64,000 nt of DNA, from positions 310,001 to 374,000 of the forward strand of contig NZ_WNKU01000001.1 in NCBI RefSeq assembly GCF_009720735.1, given 5' to 3'. The position numbers and the translations under genes are program-made. The notes below the pieces were generated by a model, which was given only the letters and a program-made list of their open reading frames with translations, did not search any database and had not been told where the DNA came from. Shown piece by piece: positions 26,135 to 34,874 of this stretch; positions within the stretch are counted from its first letter, which is position 1; each line of letters opens with the position of its first letter. This stretch comes from Heliobacterium mobile. Its GTDB lineage: Bacteria; Bacillota; Desulfitobacteriia; Heliobacteriales; Heliobacteriaceae.

Positions 26135-27001
26135 TTATTGCTTTTGGATCTCTACCAATGGGACAATAGAGTAGCCTCGTTCTTTAATCGCCGTCATCAT
26201 ATCTTCCATCTGGTCGACGACAGCTTTCGAATTGCCATGAAGTAAAATGATAGCACCTGGGTGAAGCTGGCTGAGGACATCGTCGTAGACCTTGCGCGGA
26301 GAAGAGGACGGAAGCCAGTCGACGGAAGAGATGCTCCAAAAAACCGTTTGATAACCGAGGCTTTTCGTCGCATCCAAGCTAGAGCGGCTAAACTCCCCTT
26401 TGGGTGGACGGAGAAATTTGGCCGCATAATCACTGCCGGAAGCTTCTTGAATATCCCGGTGGAGAGACATGATCTCCTCCGTCAGTTTATCCTGGGAAAG
26501 TTCAGGTAAACTGGGATGATTCCAAGTGTGATTCCCTATTTCATGGCCTTCAGCGATCATGCGTTTCAATAAATCCGGTTGTGTCTTGACCCAATGTCCT
26601 GTTAAGAAGAAGGCAGCTTTAGCGTTGTGCTTCTGCAACACATCAAGAATTCGCGGCGTGGCGCCCTCCAATTCGTATCCCATATCAAAGGTGATGGAAA
26701 GGACCTTCTGTGAGCCGCTCCCTTTATAGATGGCGTTGTATTCCTTCAACAAGTCCTGCTGCCACTGTGGAACATAGGGCGGTTGCTCATCTTTAGAACG
26801 GACAAATCCCCAGCCGTATTTTTTATGAGGATCTTGAACGTTTGGATTGTTCGCAGGCGCATTTTCGGGGGAACTGTTTTCTAAGAGATTATACTCGAGG
26901 GAGATATATTCCTTGGGGGGACGTAAAGGTTGCAAGCCCATAAACCCGATAATACCTACAAGAGATAAAATCAAAGCGACTTTTAGTGCAATATTTTTCA
27001 A
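26135..27001 (-). CDS. PdaA-like polysaccharide deacetylase
   Basis: 288 residues. A membrane anchor or signal (about 5-23) is followed by a linker, KKYGWGFVRSKDEQPPY and a NodB homology domain. The metal and catalytic residues are Asp106 in TFDMGYE and His158/His162 in GNHTWNH, with LRPPKGEFS and an LLHG box. The YGWGF stretch upstream of NodB resembles PdaA, the N-acetylmuramic acid deacetylase used for muramic-lactam formation in the spore cortex. It is probably spore-related but could be a general peptidoglycan deacetylase. It is encoded against its neighbours. Confidence 0.85.
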   Translation of the reverse strand: MKNIALKVALILSLVGIIGFMGLQPLRPPKEYISLEYNLLENSSPENAPANNPNVQDPHKKYGWGFVRSKDEQPPYVPQWQQDLLKEYNAIYKGSGSQKVLSITFDMGYELEGATPRILDVLQKHNAKAAFFLTGHWVKTQPDLLKRMIAEGHEIGNHTWNHPSLPELSQDKLTEEIMSLHRDIQEASGSDYAAKFLRPPKGEFSRSSLDATKSLGYQTVFWSISSVDWLPSSSPRKVYDDVLSQLHPGAIILLHGNSKAVVDQMEDMMTAIKERGYSIVPLVEIQKQ

Positions 27002-27113
27002 GGGACACCTCCATTCCCGTTCGGCTATCAGAAGATAGTTTGTCTAGGCGGGAATGAAGCTATGGGAGGTATCTTAAGGACGCGCAGGTGTTCCTTTCCA
27101 ACGAATTAGGGAG

Positions 27114-27761
27114 ATGAAGAAGTTGTCAAAGAGCAGTCAACAGTTACAAGATGCCTGGTTTACGACAGAAACAAAGTTAAGGGAGAAGGGATTCCTACGG
27201 ATTGCCGGCGTCGACGAAGCAGGCCGCGGTCCCCTCGCTGGTCCTGTCGCTGCAGCAGCCGTCATCTTACCGCCCTTTTGCCGCATTGAGGGATTAAACG
27301 ACTCCAAAAAGCTCAGCTCTGCTCGAAGAGAGCGACTCGCTCAGGAGATCCGGTGCCAAGCCTTGGCTTGTGCAGTCGCCGTCGTCTCAGCGAGGGTGAT
27401 CGATCAAATCGGCATACTCCCGGCTACCTTTCGGGCTATGGCCTTAGCTATCGGCAACTTAGGTATCCAACCTGATTATCTCTTCATCGATGGCAACCTA
27501 CCCCTTCCCCAGTATAAGGGTACACAGGAAACACTCGTCGGTGGCGACGGGTTGGCTGCACCGGTGGCCGCTGCTTCGATCCTCGCGAAAGTCACCCGCG
27601 ATCGTCTGATGGTCCGTTTTGGTCAGATTTTTCCCGGTTACGGCTTTGAAAAACATAAAGGCTACGGCACAGTAGCCCATCGAGAAGCGATCATTTTACG
27701 GGGGCCCACTTTGATTCACCGCACCTCTTTTCTACACATCGACAAATGGGAGGAGGAATGA
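27114..27761 (+). CDS. rnhB: Ribonuclease HII
   Basis: 215 residues. Catalytic Asp34-Glu35 are in AGVDEAGRGPLAGP, with the further acidic residues in the DSKKLS and FIDGN segments. It removes RNA from RNA-DNA hybrids and single ribonucleotides in DNA. The ATG at 27114 touches the only good ribosome site (TAGGGAG). A TTG at 27123 would have proper 9-bp spacing and may be the real start. It is followed by the ylqG/ylqH-like pair, as in B. subtilis. Confidence 0.95.
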   Translation: MKKLSKSSQQLQDAWFTTETKLREKGFLRIAGVDEAGRGPLAGPVAAAAVILPPFCRIEGLNDSKKLSSARRERLAQEIRCQALACAVAVVSARVIDQIGILPATFRAMALAIGNLGIQPDYLFIDGNLPLPQYKGTQETLVGGDGLAAPVAAASILAKVTRDRLMVRFGQIFPGYGFEKHKGYGTVAHREAIILRGPTLIHRTSFLHIDKWEEE

Positions 27762-27764
27762 CCC

Positions 27765-29417
27765 TTGACGATGGATGTCACCCAAGTGGTGCTGCGATCT
27801 TTACTTTCGCAGATGTCGCAGCGAAACAGCGGCGAAGGCAGCGAATGGAAGATCGGCGCCCTCCTCAAAGGGATAGTCTTGGAAATGGTTCTTCCAGATA
27901 CCTATACGGTAAAAATGGACGGAAAAAAGCTGTCCCTGCAGTCGCCGTACCCACTGACGGAGGGACAAGAGATCGAATTGGAGATACAGGGAGTCAACGA
28001 AAAACAGATCCAAGCCCGCCTCATCCCGCCAGGACAGAAAGAGCTAGCGGGAGAAAGAACGTCTTTGGTGCTTCGTCAAGTCGGTATCGATGACAATGCC
28101 CAAAACCGGACGATCTTTAAAGCCCTTACATCGGCTATGTTGCCGTTGAGCCGAGAAAACTTTCAGCAAGCAGCCCGGGCTATGACGGTGATGGGCAAAC
28201 AGGATTTAGGTACAGCCCAGATCGCTGCCTTTGCGTTAAAAGCAGGATTACCTCTTGACAGCGATTTGCTGCAGATTCTGCAGCGAGTTTTTACGGATCC
28301 CGATCCTATCCAAGGGCTGCAACGATGGATCAACGATACCAAGCAACTCTTGCAAGGACAAGGCCAACAATCCCAAGCTCTTAGCCAACTGGAAAAAGTC
28401 CTACAACAGTTTCGACTCAGCCCTGATGATGGAACGGCTGAAATCGCGCAAAAGTTGGAGAGCCTCTTCAAAAATCAACAGATGCTTGGGAAAAGCACCG
28501 TCTCATCGCCGACAGCTTTACTGGGAAAAGAGGCTATGACTGGTCTTTCCGACGGTCAGAAGTCGTCTGTACCAGATCCGAATGCAACGTCTTTTCTCTC
28601 AATAAAAGCCGATCAAGAGAAGAAAACCGGTTTCTTTGCTCCCGCATCGACAAATTACCTGACAAGAAGGGAAACCGAAAGAGTCGGACAACAGGCTGGC
28701 GGTCCCGCTCAAACTGCATTGATCGATCAAGAGGGTGACGGGAGAGAGCATTCCCGGATCGACTCATCAAAAGGAGAAAAGGCCTCAGGTCAACAAAACC
28801 TAATTGAAACTGGAGATAAAAATTCAGGAACCCTTGCCAAGCATGCTTTATCGGGAGAAGAAAAAAGTTTGCTTCCATTGATCAGCCGGGCCGTTAAAGA
28901 AGTAGAACAATTGTTCAACTTGCGGGGAGCCGAAAGAGCGGAAGTGCTCGCCAATGGTGCTGTTGTGGAAGAACAGTGGGCCGGTCAGCAAATCCTGCAG
29001 GGGCTGAACAAAGGAGTCCACGGTACTAACGACTATTTGTATTTTTCGATTCCCTATCGTCATAGAGACGGGAGTGAAGGCAACGGTCAGTTGAGGGTAT
29101 ATAAAGATGGGAAAAACCGTACATTGGATCCGAAAAACCTCAGGCTTGCTCTCGTTTTAGATACAGAACATCTAGGTCCTATCGCAATCGAACTCGCTTT
29201 GCGGCAGCAGGACGTGATCAGTAAAGTCACCGTGAAAGATGCAGATATCATCAAAGAAGGCATGGACGCTTGGCCGGAACTTCAGAAATCCCTGTCAGAA
29301 CAGGGCTTCCGGCTGCATAGTGCCGATTGGAAGGTAGGTACCCCGCCCGATCTAAGTCCGCAACCGAGAAGCGTCGTCATACCGGCAGAACCTGGACAAA
29401 TCAACATTCGCATTTAG
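27765..29417 (+). CDS. FliK-like C-terminal domain protein (YlqG-type)
   Basis: 550 residues, of low complexity in the middle (about 220-370, rich in Gln, Ser, Lys). The C-terminal part (about 375-525) resembles the flagellar hook-length-control FliK C-domain: LDTEHLGPIAIELALRQQDV followed by a variable strand and PELQKSLSEQGFRLHS. B. subtilis ylqG occupies the same place between rnhB and the flhB-like ylqH. FliK and FlhB interact in secretion switching, so these two small-locus relatives may form a pair. Function is unproved. The TTG start has AGGAGGA 9 bp upstream. Confidence 0.7.
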   Translation: MTMDVTQVVLRSLLSQMSQRNSGEGSEWKIGALLKGIVLEMVLPDTYTVKMDGKKLSLQSPYPLTEGQEIELEIQGVNEKQIQARLIPPGQKELAGERTSLVLRQVGIDDNAQNRTIFKALTSAMLPLSRENFQQAARAMTVMGKQDLGTAQIAAFALKAGLPLDSDLLQILQRVFTDPDPIQGLQRWINDTKQLLQGQGQQSQALSQLEKVLQQFRLSPDDGTAEIAQKLESLFKNQQMLGKSTVSSPTALLGKEAMTGLSDGQKSSVPDPNATSFLSIKADQEKKTGFFAPASTNYLTRRETERVGQQAGGPAQTALIDQEGDGREHSRIDSSKGEKASGQQNLIETGDKNSGTLAKHALSGEEKSLLPLISRAVKEVEQLFNLRGAERAEVLANGAVVEEQWAGQQILQGLNKGVHGTNDYLYFSIPYRHRDGSEGNGQLRVYKDGKNRTLDPKNLRLALVLDTEHLGPIAIELALRQQDVISKVTVKDADIIKEGMDAWPELQKSLSEQGFRLHSADWKVGTPPDLSPQPRSVVIPAEPGQINIRI

Positions 29418-29440
29418 ATAGTACAAAGGGGGATGATTTT

Positions 29441-29755
29441 ATGGCCGAACGTGACAGTGGCGATGGTGAAGCAGGTAAAAAAGGACTGGACAAGGCCGTC
29501 GCCCTTAAGTATAATCCTGCCGTTGATGATGTTCCAAAAGTGATCGCAACCGGTCAAGGACACCTGGCCCGTCGAATCTTAGAAGTCGCCAAAGAAAAAG
29601 ACATCCCGATCCATGAAGATCCCACGCTGGTCAATCTGCTGGCCAAGCTTGACCTGGGTTCCGAGATACCGCCGGAATTATACCGGATGGTGGCAGAGGT
29701 TTTAGCCTTCATCTACCGTCTCGATCGTCGAGTGGCAGAAAATAGTGAGAAATGA
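29441..29755 (+). CDS. FlhB-like cytoplasmic domain protein (YlqH-type)
   Basis: 104 residues, equal to the soluble C-terminal domain of FlhB/EscU-type export proteins. AVALKYNPAVDDVPKVIATG corresponds to the stretch around the FlhB cleavage site. Here the site reads Asn-Pro-Ala instead of Asn-Pro-Thr-His, so the autocleavage sequence is only partly kept. No membrane part is encoded. It follows the FliK-like gene by 23 bp. The ATG at 29441 has AAAGGGGGA upstream. Confidence 0.85.
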   Translation: MAERDSGDGEAGKKGLDKAVALKYNPAVDDVPKVIATGQGHLARRILEVAKEKDIPIHEDPTLVNLLAKLDLGSEIPPELYRMVAEVLAFIYRLDRRVAENSEK

Positions 29756-29791
29756 AGATATTTATCGAACAAGGGACTATGTATTATATTT

Positions 29792-29832
29792 CCCGGTTTC
29801 CTGAATGTATACATGGACAGGGCCGGGTTTTT
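29792..29832 (+). terminator. Intrinsic terminator after the FlhB-like gene
   Basis: CCCGG (29792-29796) with CCGGG (29823-29827), extended by CCTG/CAGG, then TTTTT. It separates this block from the complex I operon. Confidence 0.75.
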
Positions 29833-30011
29833 GCTTTAATATGAACAGGGAACGTCGATTCTATGTAAAAGGTTTATAATCCCCACTAATATTTCATTAT
29901 TGTGGAAGGGTTTTTTCCGAAAACGCAGAATAATAAACTTTTGGGATCTCGTCTTTTGGTCAGCTCTTCCGTTTTTTTCAAATATGATCACACAGGAAGG
30001 AGGGAACAAGG
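29833..30011 (+). other. Intergenic leader before nuoA
   Basis: A TATAAT at 29875-29880 is the only good -10 candidate, without a convincing -35 box at 16-18 bp. AGGAGGGA at 29997-30004 is the nuoA ribosome site. No gene is seen. The operon promoter is probably here, but I cannot place it firmly. Confidence 0.4.
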
Positions 30012-30368
30012 TTGTTGAAAGAATACTTGGGCATCAGTTTGTTCCTGGCCGCCGGTTTCGTTATCCCTATTGCTGCGTTTCTCGTCTCCCGGCTGTTTCA
30101 GACCCGGAGAACCAGCCGGGTTAAGGCCGATCCCTATGAGTGCGGTATGGAAACGATCGGGGACACGTGGGTCCAATTTAAATCAAACTACTTTCTTTAC
30201 GCCTTGGTGTTTGTGGCCTTTGATGTAGAGACCGTATTCCTCTATCCCTGGGCCGTCAAGTTCCAGCAGCTGGGAACCTTTGCATTTGTGGAGATGTTCA
30301 TCTTCATCGCTATCTTAGTGGTAGGTTTCTGGTATGCCTGGAAGGAAGGAGCTTTGGAATGGAAATAG
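30012..30368 (+). CDS. nuoA: NADH-quinone oxidoreductase-type subunit A
   Basis: 118 residues, three membrane helices (about 8-28, 60-82, 88-110) with the conserved loop [15 protein letters not shown] and [14 protein letters not shown]. It is a membrane subunit of complex I at the junction with the peripheral arm. The TTG at 30012 follows AGGAGGGA by 7 bp; a second TTG at 30015 is also possible. First of eleven nuo genes. It overlaps nuoB by 10 bp. Confidence 0.95.
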   Translation: MLKEYLGISLFLAAGFVIPIAAFLVSRLFQTRRTSRVKADPYECGMETIGDTWVQFKSNYFLYALVFVAFDVETVFLYPWAVKFQQLGTFAFVEMFIFIAILVVGFWYAWKEGALEWK

Positions 30369-30886
30369 GCAAAAACGTCGACGTTCTTAACGACGCCCAA
30401 GTCCAGGAACTCGTCCAAAAGAACATCATCATGACCAGTCTTGAGTCTGTCTTTAACTGGGCCAGAGGCAACTCCTTTTGGCCCTTGTCTTCCGGGTTGG
30501 CCTGCTGCGCCATTGAGATGATGGCCAGCGCAGGTCCGCGCTTCGACATTGCTCGCTTTGGTTACGAGGTATTCCGACCTTCTGTGCGGCAAGCGGACTG
30601 CATCATCATCGCTGGTACTGTGACCTGGAAAATGGCACCAGCCTTGGTGCGGCTATATGAACAGATGCCGGAACCGAAATGGATCTTGGCCATGGGTTCT
30701 TGTGCCTGCACCGGAGGACCTTTTGTGGACTCCTATGCGGTTGTACCCGGCGTGGACAAGATTCTTCCGGTAGACGTATATATTCCCGGCTGCCCGCCTC
30801 GTCCGGAAGCCTTGATCGACGGATTCTTGAAACTGAAAGAAAAAGTACAAAACCCAACCAAAGTGGGGTTAAAGCATGGCAATTAA
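30359..30886 (+). CDS. nuoB: Complex I subunit B (4Fe-4S N2 subunit)
   Basis: 175 residues. It carries the ligands of the terminal N2 cluster: the tandem Cys pair in [10 protein letters not shown], Cys in GSCACTGG and Cys in PGCPPRPE. It passes electrons to the quinone. Highly conserved [18 protein letters not shown] is present. The start lies inside the end of nuoA and the end overlaps nuoC by 11 bp, so translation is coupled throughout. Confidence 0.97.
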   Translation: MEIGKNVDVLNDAQVQELVQKNIIMTSLESVFNWARGNSFWPLSSGLACCAIEMMASAGPRFDIARFGYEVFRPSVRQADCIIIAGTVTWKMAPALVRLYEQMPEPKWILAMGSCACTGGPFVDSYAVVPGVDKILPVDVYIPGCPPRPEALIDGFLKLKEKVQNPTKVGLKHGN

Positions 30887-31340
30887 TCTGTTAGACCGGT
30901 ATAATCCGGAAGAATTGAACGCCAAGCTGGGGACAACTGTGGAGGTCGTCGGCGAAGGCGTGAGCCGAGCCCTAGTCGTCACCAAGGAAAACCTCATTCC
31001 CGTCATGGAAAAGTTGTGTAAGAGCCCCGAATGGGCTTTTGATATGTTATCCGATATCTCGTCGGTCGACCGCAAGGAGGCCGGCTTGGAAGTGGTTTAT
31101 CAACTCTTTTCCATAAAGCACAAGTATGACCTGCGCGTAAAATCGATTATCCCTAGGGATGAGGCGCAGGTTCCCACGGTGACGAGCATCTGGCCGGGCG
31201 CTAACTTTATGGAACGAGAAGTCTACGACCTGATGGGTGTCGCTTTTCCAGGACACCCGAACATGACTCGATTGCTGCTACCGGAGGAGTTCGAAGGGCA
31301 CCCGCTGCGTAAAGACTTCAAGCTCCAACCCAGAGCTTAG
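30876..31340 (+). CDS. nuoC: Complex I subunit C
   Basis: 154 residues of the 30-kDa subunit family, with [11 protein letters not shown], the segment [20 protein letters not shown] and [15 protein letters not shown] at the C-terminus. It is a peripheral-arm subunit that packs on NuoD. It is separate from NuoD here (not fused as in some enterics). It overlaps the end of nuoB. Confidence 0.96.
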   Translation: MAINLLDRYNPEELNAKLGTTVEVVGEGVSRALVVTKENLIPVMEKLCKSPEWAFDMLSDISSVDRKEAGLEVVYQLFSIKHKYDLRVKSIIPRDEAQVPTVTSIWPGANFMEREVYDLMGVAFPGHPNMTRLLLPEEFEGHPLRKDFKLQPRA

Positions 31341-31361
31341 GATAGGGTGAGGTGAGACCTT

Positions 31362-32456
31362 TTGCAAACACAAAAATATGAACTGAATATGGGTCCTCAG
31401 CACCCTTCGACCCACGGGGTGTTGCGGATTCTCTTAGAACTGGACGGGGAGATCGTCGTTAAGGCGACACCGATTATCGGATATCTTCACCGCGGCATTG
31501 AGAAGATCTGCGAAAACAAAACCTATGTGCAGACGATCCCCTTTACCGACCGGATGGACTACCTGGCTGCCATGGGCAATAACTTAGGCATCTCCCAGGC
31601 CATCGAAAAGCTGATGGGCGTAACCGTGCCGGAGAGGGCTGAATACATCCGGGTGATTATGGCCGAATTGTCTCGAATCGCCTCCCATATGATCTGTATC
31701 GGTAGTTTGGTGATGGACATCGGCGGTGTGACCGGTTTTACCTTCTGCATTCGCGACCGTGAAGAGATTTTAGAACTGTTCAACCGAGCTTGCGGAGCTC
31801 GCATGACCTTCAACTACATCCGTGTCGGTGGTGTCTCTCAAGACCTTCCGGAGGGATGGGTTGATGCCTGCTGGAAGTTTGTCAACAACTTTGACAAAGT
31901 GATGGAGACCTACAACAACCTGATCGTTGGCAATGAGATCGTACAACTTCGCTTGAAAGATATCGCCATTTTAAGTGCAGAACGAGCCATCGCCATGTCA
32001 GCAACAGGTGCCGTCCTGCGGGCCAGTGGTGTCGACTATGACGTCCGCAAAGCCGATCCCTACGGCATTTATGACCGTTTTGATTTTGACGTTCCCCTCG
32101 GTCAAAAAGGAGACAACTGGGACCGCTTCATGCTCCGCTTTTACGAGATGGAGCAGTCAGTTCGGATCATCAAACAGGCGCTGGAGCAAATGCCTGAAGG
32201 ACCGGTCATGGCCAAGGTCCCGAAGGTGATCAAACCACCTGCTGGCGAAGTCTATCACCGTGTCGAAAACGCGAAGGGTGAAATCGGCTTCTATGTTGTC
32301 AGCGACGGGACAACCAAACCGTACCGCTGGCATGCCCGCCGCGCTGCCATGGTCAATTTGCAGCTCTTAGACGAACTTTGTCACGGGAACAAACTGGGCG
32401 ACGTCGTCGCGATTCTCGGTACCCTGGACCCCGTTCTGGGTGAGGTAGACTGTTAA
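31362..32456 (+). CDS. nuoD: Complex I subunit D (49-kDa)
   Basis: 364 residues. It starts with [15 protein letters not shown], part of the quinone-binding site, and has [23 protein letters not shown] and the C-terminal DPVLGEVDC. It is related to the large subunit of [NiFe] hydrogenases but lacks the Ni-binding cysteines, as expected for a complex I subunit. The TTG start has GGGTGAGGTGAG upstream. Part of the quinone-reduction module with NuoB and NuoI. Confidence 0.97.
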   Translation: MQTQKYELNMGPQHPSTHGVLRILLELDGEIVVKATPIIGYLHRGIEKICENKTYVQTIPFTDRMDYLAAMGNNLGISQAIEKLMGVTVPERAEYIRVIMAELSRIASHMICIGSLVMDIGGVTGFTFCIRDREEILELFNRACGARMTFNYIRVGGVSQDLPEGWVDACWKFVNNFDKVMETYNNLIVGNEIVQLRLKDIAILSAERAIAMSATGAVLRASGVDYDVRKADPYGIYDRFDFDVPLGQKGDNWDRFMLRFYEMEQSVRIIKQALEQMPEGPVMAKVPKVIKPPAGEVYHRVENAKGEIGFYVVSDGTTKPYRWHARRAAMVNLQLLDELCHGNKLGDVVAILGTLDPVLGEVDC

Positions 32457-32477
32457 GGGAAGGTGGGGGATGTTACT

Positions 32478-33554
32478 GTGAACGATTCGAATATTTTTAT
32501 GCTCATCTCCAGCTTCTTGCGGTCTTTACTAAGCCCGTTGTTGGGGAATGATGCTACCGACCTGTCCATCTACGTCGTTGGACTGGTCGGCGTAATCATC
32601 GTCGTGTTTACCAACGCGGTCATTCTAGTTCTGATGGAACGGAAAGTGGCCGGTTTTATGCAGTCCCGGTTAGGTCCAAACCGTGTCGGTCCCTGGGGTA
32701 TTCTCCAAACGGTGGCCGACACGCTGAAACTCTTAAGTAAGGAAGATTACCAACCGCGGGAAGTTGACAAGTGGGTCTGGGCTTTGGCTCCGGCGCTGCT
32801 GTTCATCCCCGCTTTGGGCGCTTATGCAGTCATTCCTTTTGATAATCAAGCCGTTCCCGTCGACTTGAATATCGGTATTTTCTACTTTATTGCGCTCTCC
32901 TCGCTGTCCACACTGCCTTTCTTGATGGCCGGATGGGGTTCCAACAACAAATATTCTATGCTCGGCGGCATGCGGGCTGTAGCCCAGATGATCAGTTACG
33001 AGATCCCCTTGATCTTCTCTATACTCGGAGTCATCATGCTGGTCGGCTCCTTACAGATGTCTTCCATCGTCGAGGCTCAATCGAAAGTCTGGTTTGTCTT
33101 GTTGCAGCCGGTGGCCTTTGTCATCTATGTCATCGCCGCTACGGCGGAAACGAACCGTACGCCTTTTGACCTCGTCGAGTGCGAAGGGGAAATCGTTGCC
33201 GGTCCCTTTACCGAATACTCGGGCATGCGCTGGTCCATGTTCTTCTTGGCCGAATATGCCAACTTGTTTGCCGTATCGGCCATCGCTACCACACTGTTTC
33301 TTGGGGGCTGGCAGCCCTTGCCGTTGCCCGGGGCACTCGGAGATATTCTGCAATTCATCCCCGGTTGGATATGGTTTGCGGCGAAAACCTACTTCATGAT
33401 CTTCGTATTCATGTGGTTCAGATGGACCTTCCCCCGTTTTCGGATGGACCAACTGATGTCCTTTGGCTGGAAAGTGCTGCTGCCCCTGTCTCTGGCAAAT
33501 ATCCTGATCACCGGTGTAGGTATTTACTTCTACCGTGTGATGATAGGAGGGTAA
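32478..33554 (+). CDS. nuoH: Complex I subunit H
   Basis: 358 residues, eight or so membrane helices. The conserved loops are [21 protein letters not shown] and [20 protein letters not shown], which form the quinone entry site. The GTG at 32478 is preferred because GGGGGA lies 7 bp upstream. The in-frame GTG at 32463 falls inside the Shine-Dalgarno region. It links the peripheral and membrane arms. Confidence 0.96.
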   Translation: MNDSNIFMLISSFLRSLLSPLLGNDATDLSIYVVGLVGVIIVVFTNAVILVLMERKVAGFMQSRLGPNRVGPWGILQTVADTLKLLSKEDYQPREVDKWVWALAPALLFIPALGAYAVIPFDNQAVPVDLNIGIFYFIALSSLSTLPFLMAGWGSNNKYSMLGGMRAVAQMISYEIPLIFSILGVIMLVGSLQMSSIVEAQSKVWFVLLQPVAFVIYVIAATAETNRTPFDLVECEGEIVAGPFTEYSGMRWSMFFLAEYANLFAVSAIATTLFLGGWQPLPLPGALGDILQFIPGWIWFAAKTYFMIFVFMWFRWTFPRFRMDQLMSFGWKVLLPLSLANILITGVGIYFYRVMIGG

Positions 33555-33557
33555 ACG

Positions 33558-34001
33558 ATGCAGGGTATAGGCTTACTCAAAGGGATGTTCGTCACGATCC
33601 AAGAGTTCTTCCGTAAACCTGTTACGGAAGAATATCCGGATGTGATGCCCGACCTGGGAGATCGGTTCCGAGGCGGCACGATCAAGCTGAAGACAAGCAA
33701 GTGTATCTCCTGTGGAATCTGCATGAACTCCTGCCCGAACGGTTCGATTAAATTGACCAGTGTCAGAGACGAGAACAACAAACGTCATCTGAGCACCTAT
33801 GTTCACGACTCTGGTTTGTGCCTCTACTGCAACTTGTGTATCGAATCTTGCCCGGTCAAATGTATCGATTGGACGAATGAATTCGCCTTCTCCGGTTATA
33901 GCCGTGAGGATCTGATCTTCGATTGCATCGACTTGGCAAAAAAACGGGGTTATGATGTCCCGGAAGTGAAAGCGACTCCGGAAGCCGGGGAAAAGGGGTG
34001 A
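33558..34001 (+). CDS. nuoI: Complex I subunit I (two 4Fe-4S ferredoxin domain)
   Basis: 147 residues with two CxxCxxCxxxCP motifs, CISCGICMNSCP and CLYCNLCIESCP, which bind clusters N6a and N6b. It feeds electrons to NuoB. With nuoEFG missing, NuoI is the outermost Fe-S subunit encoded in the operon, a natural docking place for reduced ferredoxin. The ATG follows GGAGGG by 5-6 bp. Confidence 0.97.
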   Translation: MQGIGLLKGMFVTIQEFFRKPVTEEYPDVMPDLGDRFRGGTIKLKTSKCISCGICMNSCPNGSIKLTSVRDENNKRHLSTYVHDSGLCLYCNLCIESCPVKCIDWTNEFAFSGYSREDLIFDCIDLAKKRGYDVPEVKATPEAGEKG

Positions 34002-34008
34002 CAAGCCG

Positions 34009-34518
34009 TTGAATGACTTTATCTTCGCAGCTGCCTTTTATGGCCTGGCGGGAATGACGATCTTGTCAGCGGCCGGTGTAGTATTCCTGAAAGACATTGT
34101 TCACAGCGCATTGATGTTGGCATTGTCCTTCATCGGTGTGGCTGGACTTTACGTCCTGCTGAACGCCGATTTCCTGGCAGCCGTTCAAATCCTCGTCTAT
34201 GGCGGCGCCGTGGCGATCTTGATCGCCTTCGGCGTCATGCTGACACGCCGTAGAAACATGAAAGAATCCAACCCGAACAACCGTTGGGTGATCTATGCAT
34301 CCTTCGTCTCAGCCGCCTTCTTCGCCATCTGCGGCTGGGCTTTGATTGGAACAGACTTCAAACCGGTCGGGCAACAGGTGAATCCTGAAGCCGCCGTAGA
34401 AGGTCTCGCGTCACTGCTCTTGGGAGACTATGTGGTGGCCTTTGAATCTGCAGCTGTCTTGCTCCTGGTAGCTTTGGTCGGCGCGATTATCCTTGCGAAG
34501 GGGGCGAAAGAAGCGTGA
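34009..34518 (+). CDS. nuoJ: Complex I subunit J
   Basis: 169 residues, five membrane helices, with [20 protein letters not shown] and [20 protein letters not shown], the broken helix region typical of NuoJ. A TTG start follows GGGGTGAC, and the gene overlaps nuoK by 4 bp. Membrane arm subunit in proton transfer. Confidence 0.95.
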   Translation: MNDFIFAAAFYGLAGMTILSAAGVVFLKDIVHSALMLALSFIGVAGLYVLLNADFLAAVQILVYGGAVAILIAFGVMLTRRRNMKESNPNNRWVIYASFVSAAFFAICGWALIGTDFKPVGQQVNPEAAVEGLASLLLGDYVVAFESAAVLLLVALVGAIILAKGAKEA

Positions 34519-34826
34519 CCATAGGATTAACGCATTTTCTGCTCCTCGGAACGGCTCTGTTCTGCCTCGGTTTGTATGGCCTTCTGTCGAAACGCAATGC
34601 CATCGCGATTCTGATGGGAATCGAATTGATGCTGAACGCAGTCAACATCAACCTGATCGCCTTCAATAAATATGTGGCGGCCGGGAGTTATACCGGTCAA
34701 GTATTTTCTGTGTTTGTCATCGTGGTAGCCGCAGCTGAAGTGGCCGTAGGTCTGGCTCTTGTCCTTGCCATTTACAAGGATCGTCTCAGCACAAATGTGG
34801 ATGACCTCGATTGGCTCAAATGGTAA
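34515..34826 (+). CDS. nuoK: Complex I subunit K
   Basis: 103 residues, three membrane helices. The buried Glu is in [16 protein letters not shown] and a second in [16 protein letters not shown]; both are essential proton-path residues in the family. The GTG start overlaps the nuoJ stop (GTGA). Confidence 0.96.
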   Translation: MTIGLTHFLLLGTALFCLGLYGLLSKRNAIAILMGIELMLNAVNINLIAFNKYVAAGSYTGQVFSVFVIVVAAAEVAVGLALVLAIYKDRLSTNVDDLDWLKW

Positions 34827-34874
34827 CCATGGAGCACAGCGACATCCGGAAAGTAAGGTAGGTGTGGCAAAGGA

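Noticed and set aside
29875-29880. TATAAT as nuo promoter
   Set aside because: No -35 hexamer at 16-18 bp; kept only as an uncertain note in the intergenic entry.
32463-32477. Longer nuoH start at GTG 32463
   Set aside because: The GTG lies in the Shine-Dalgarno region used for the GTG at 32478.
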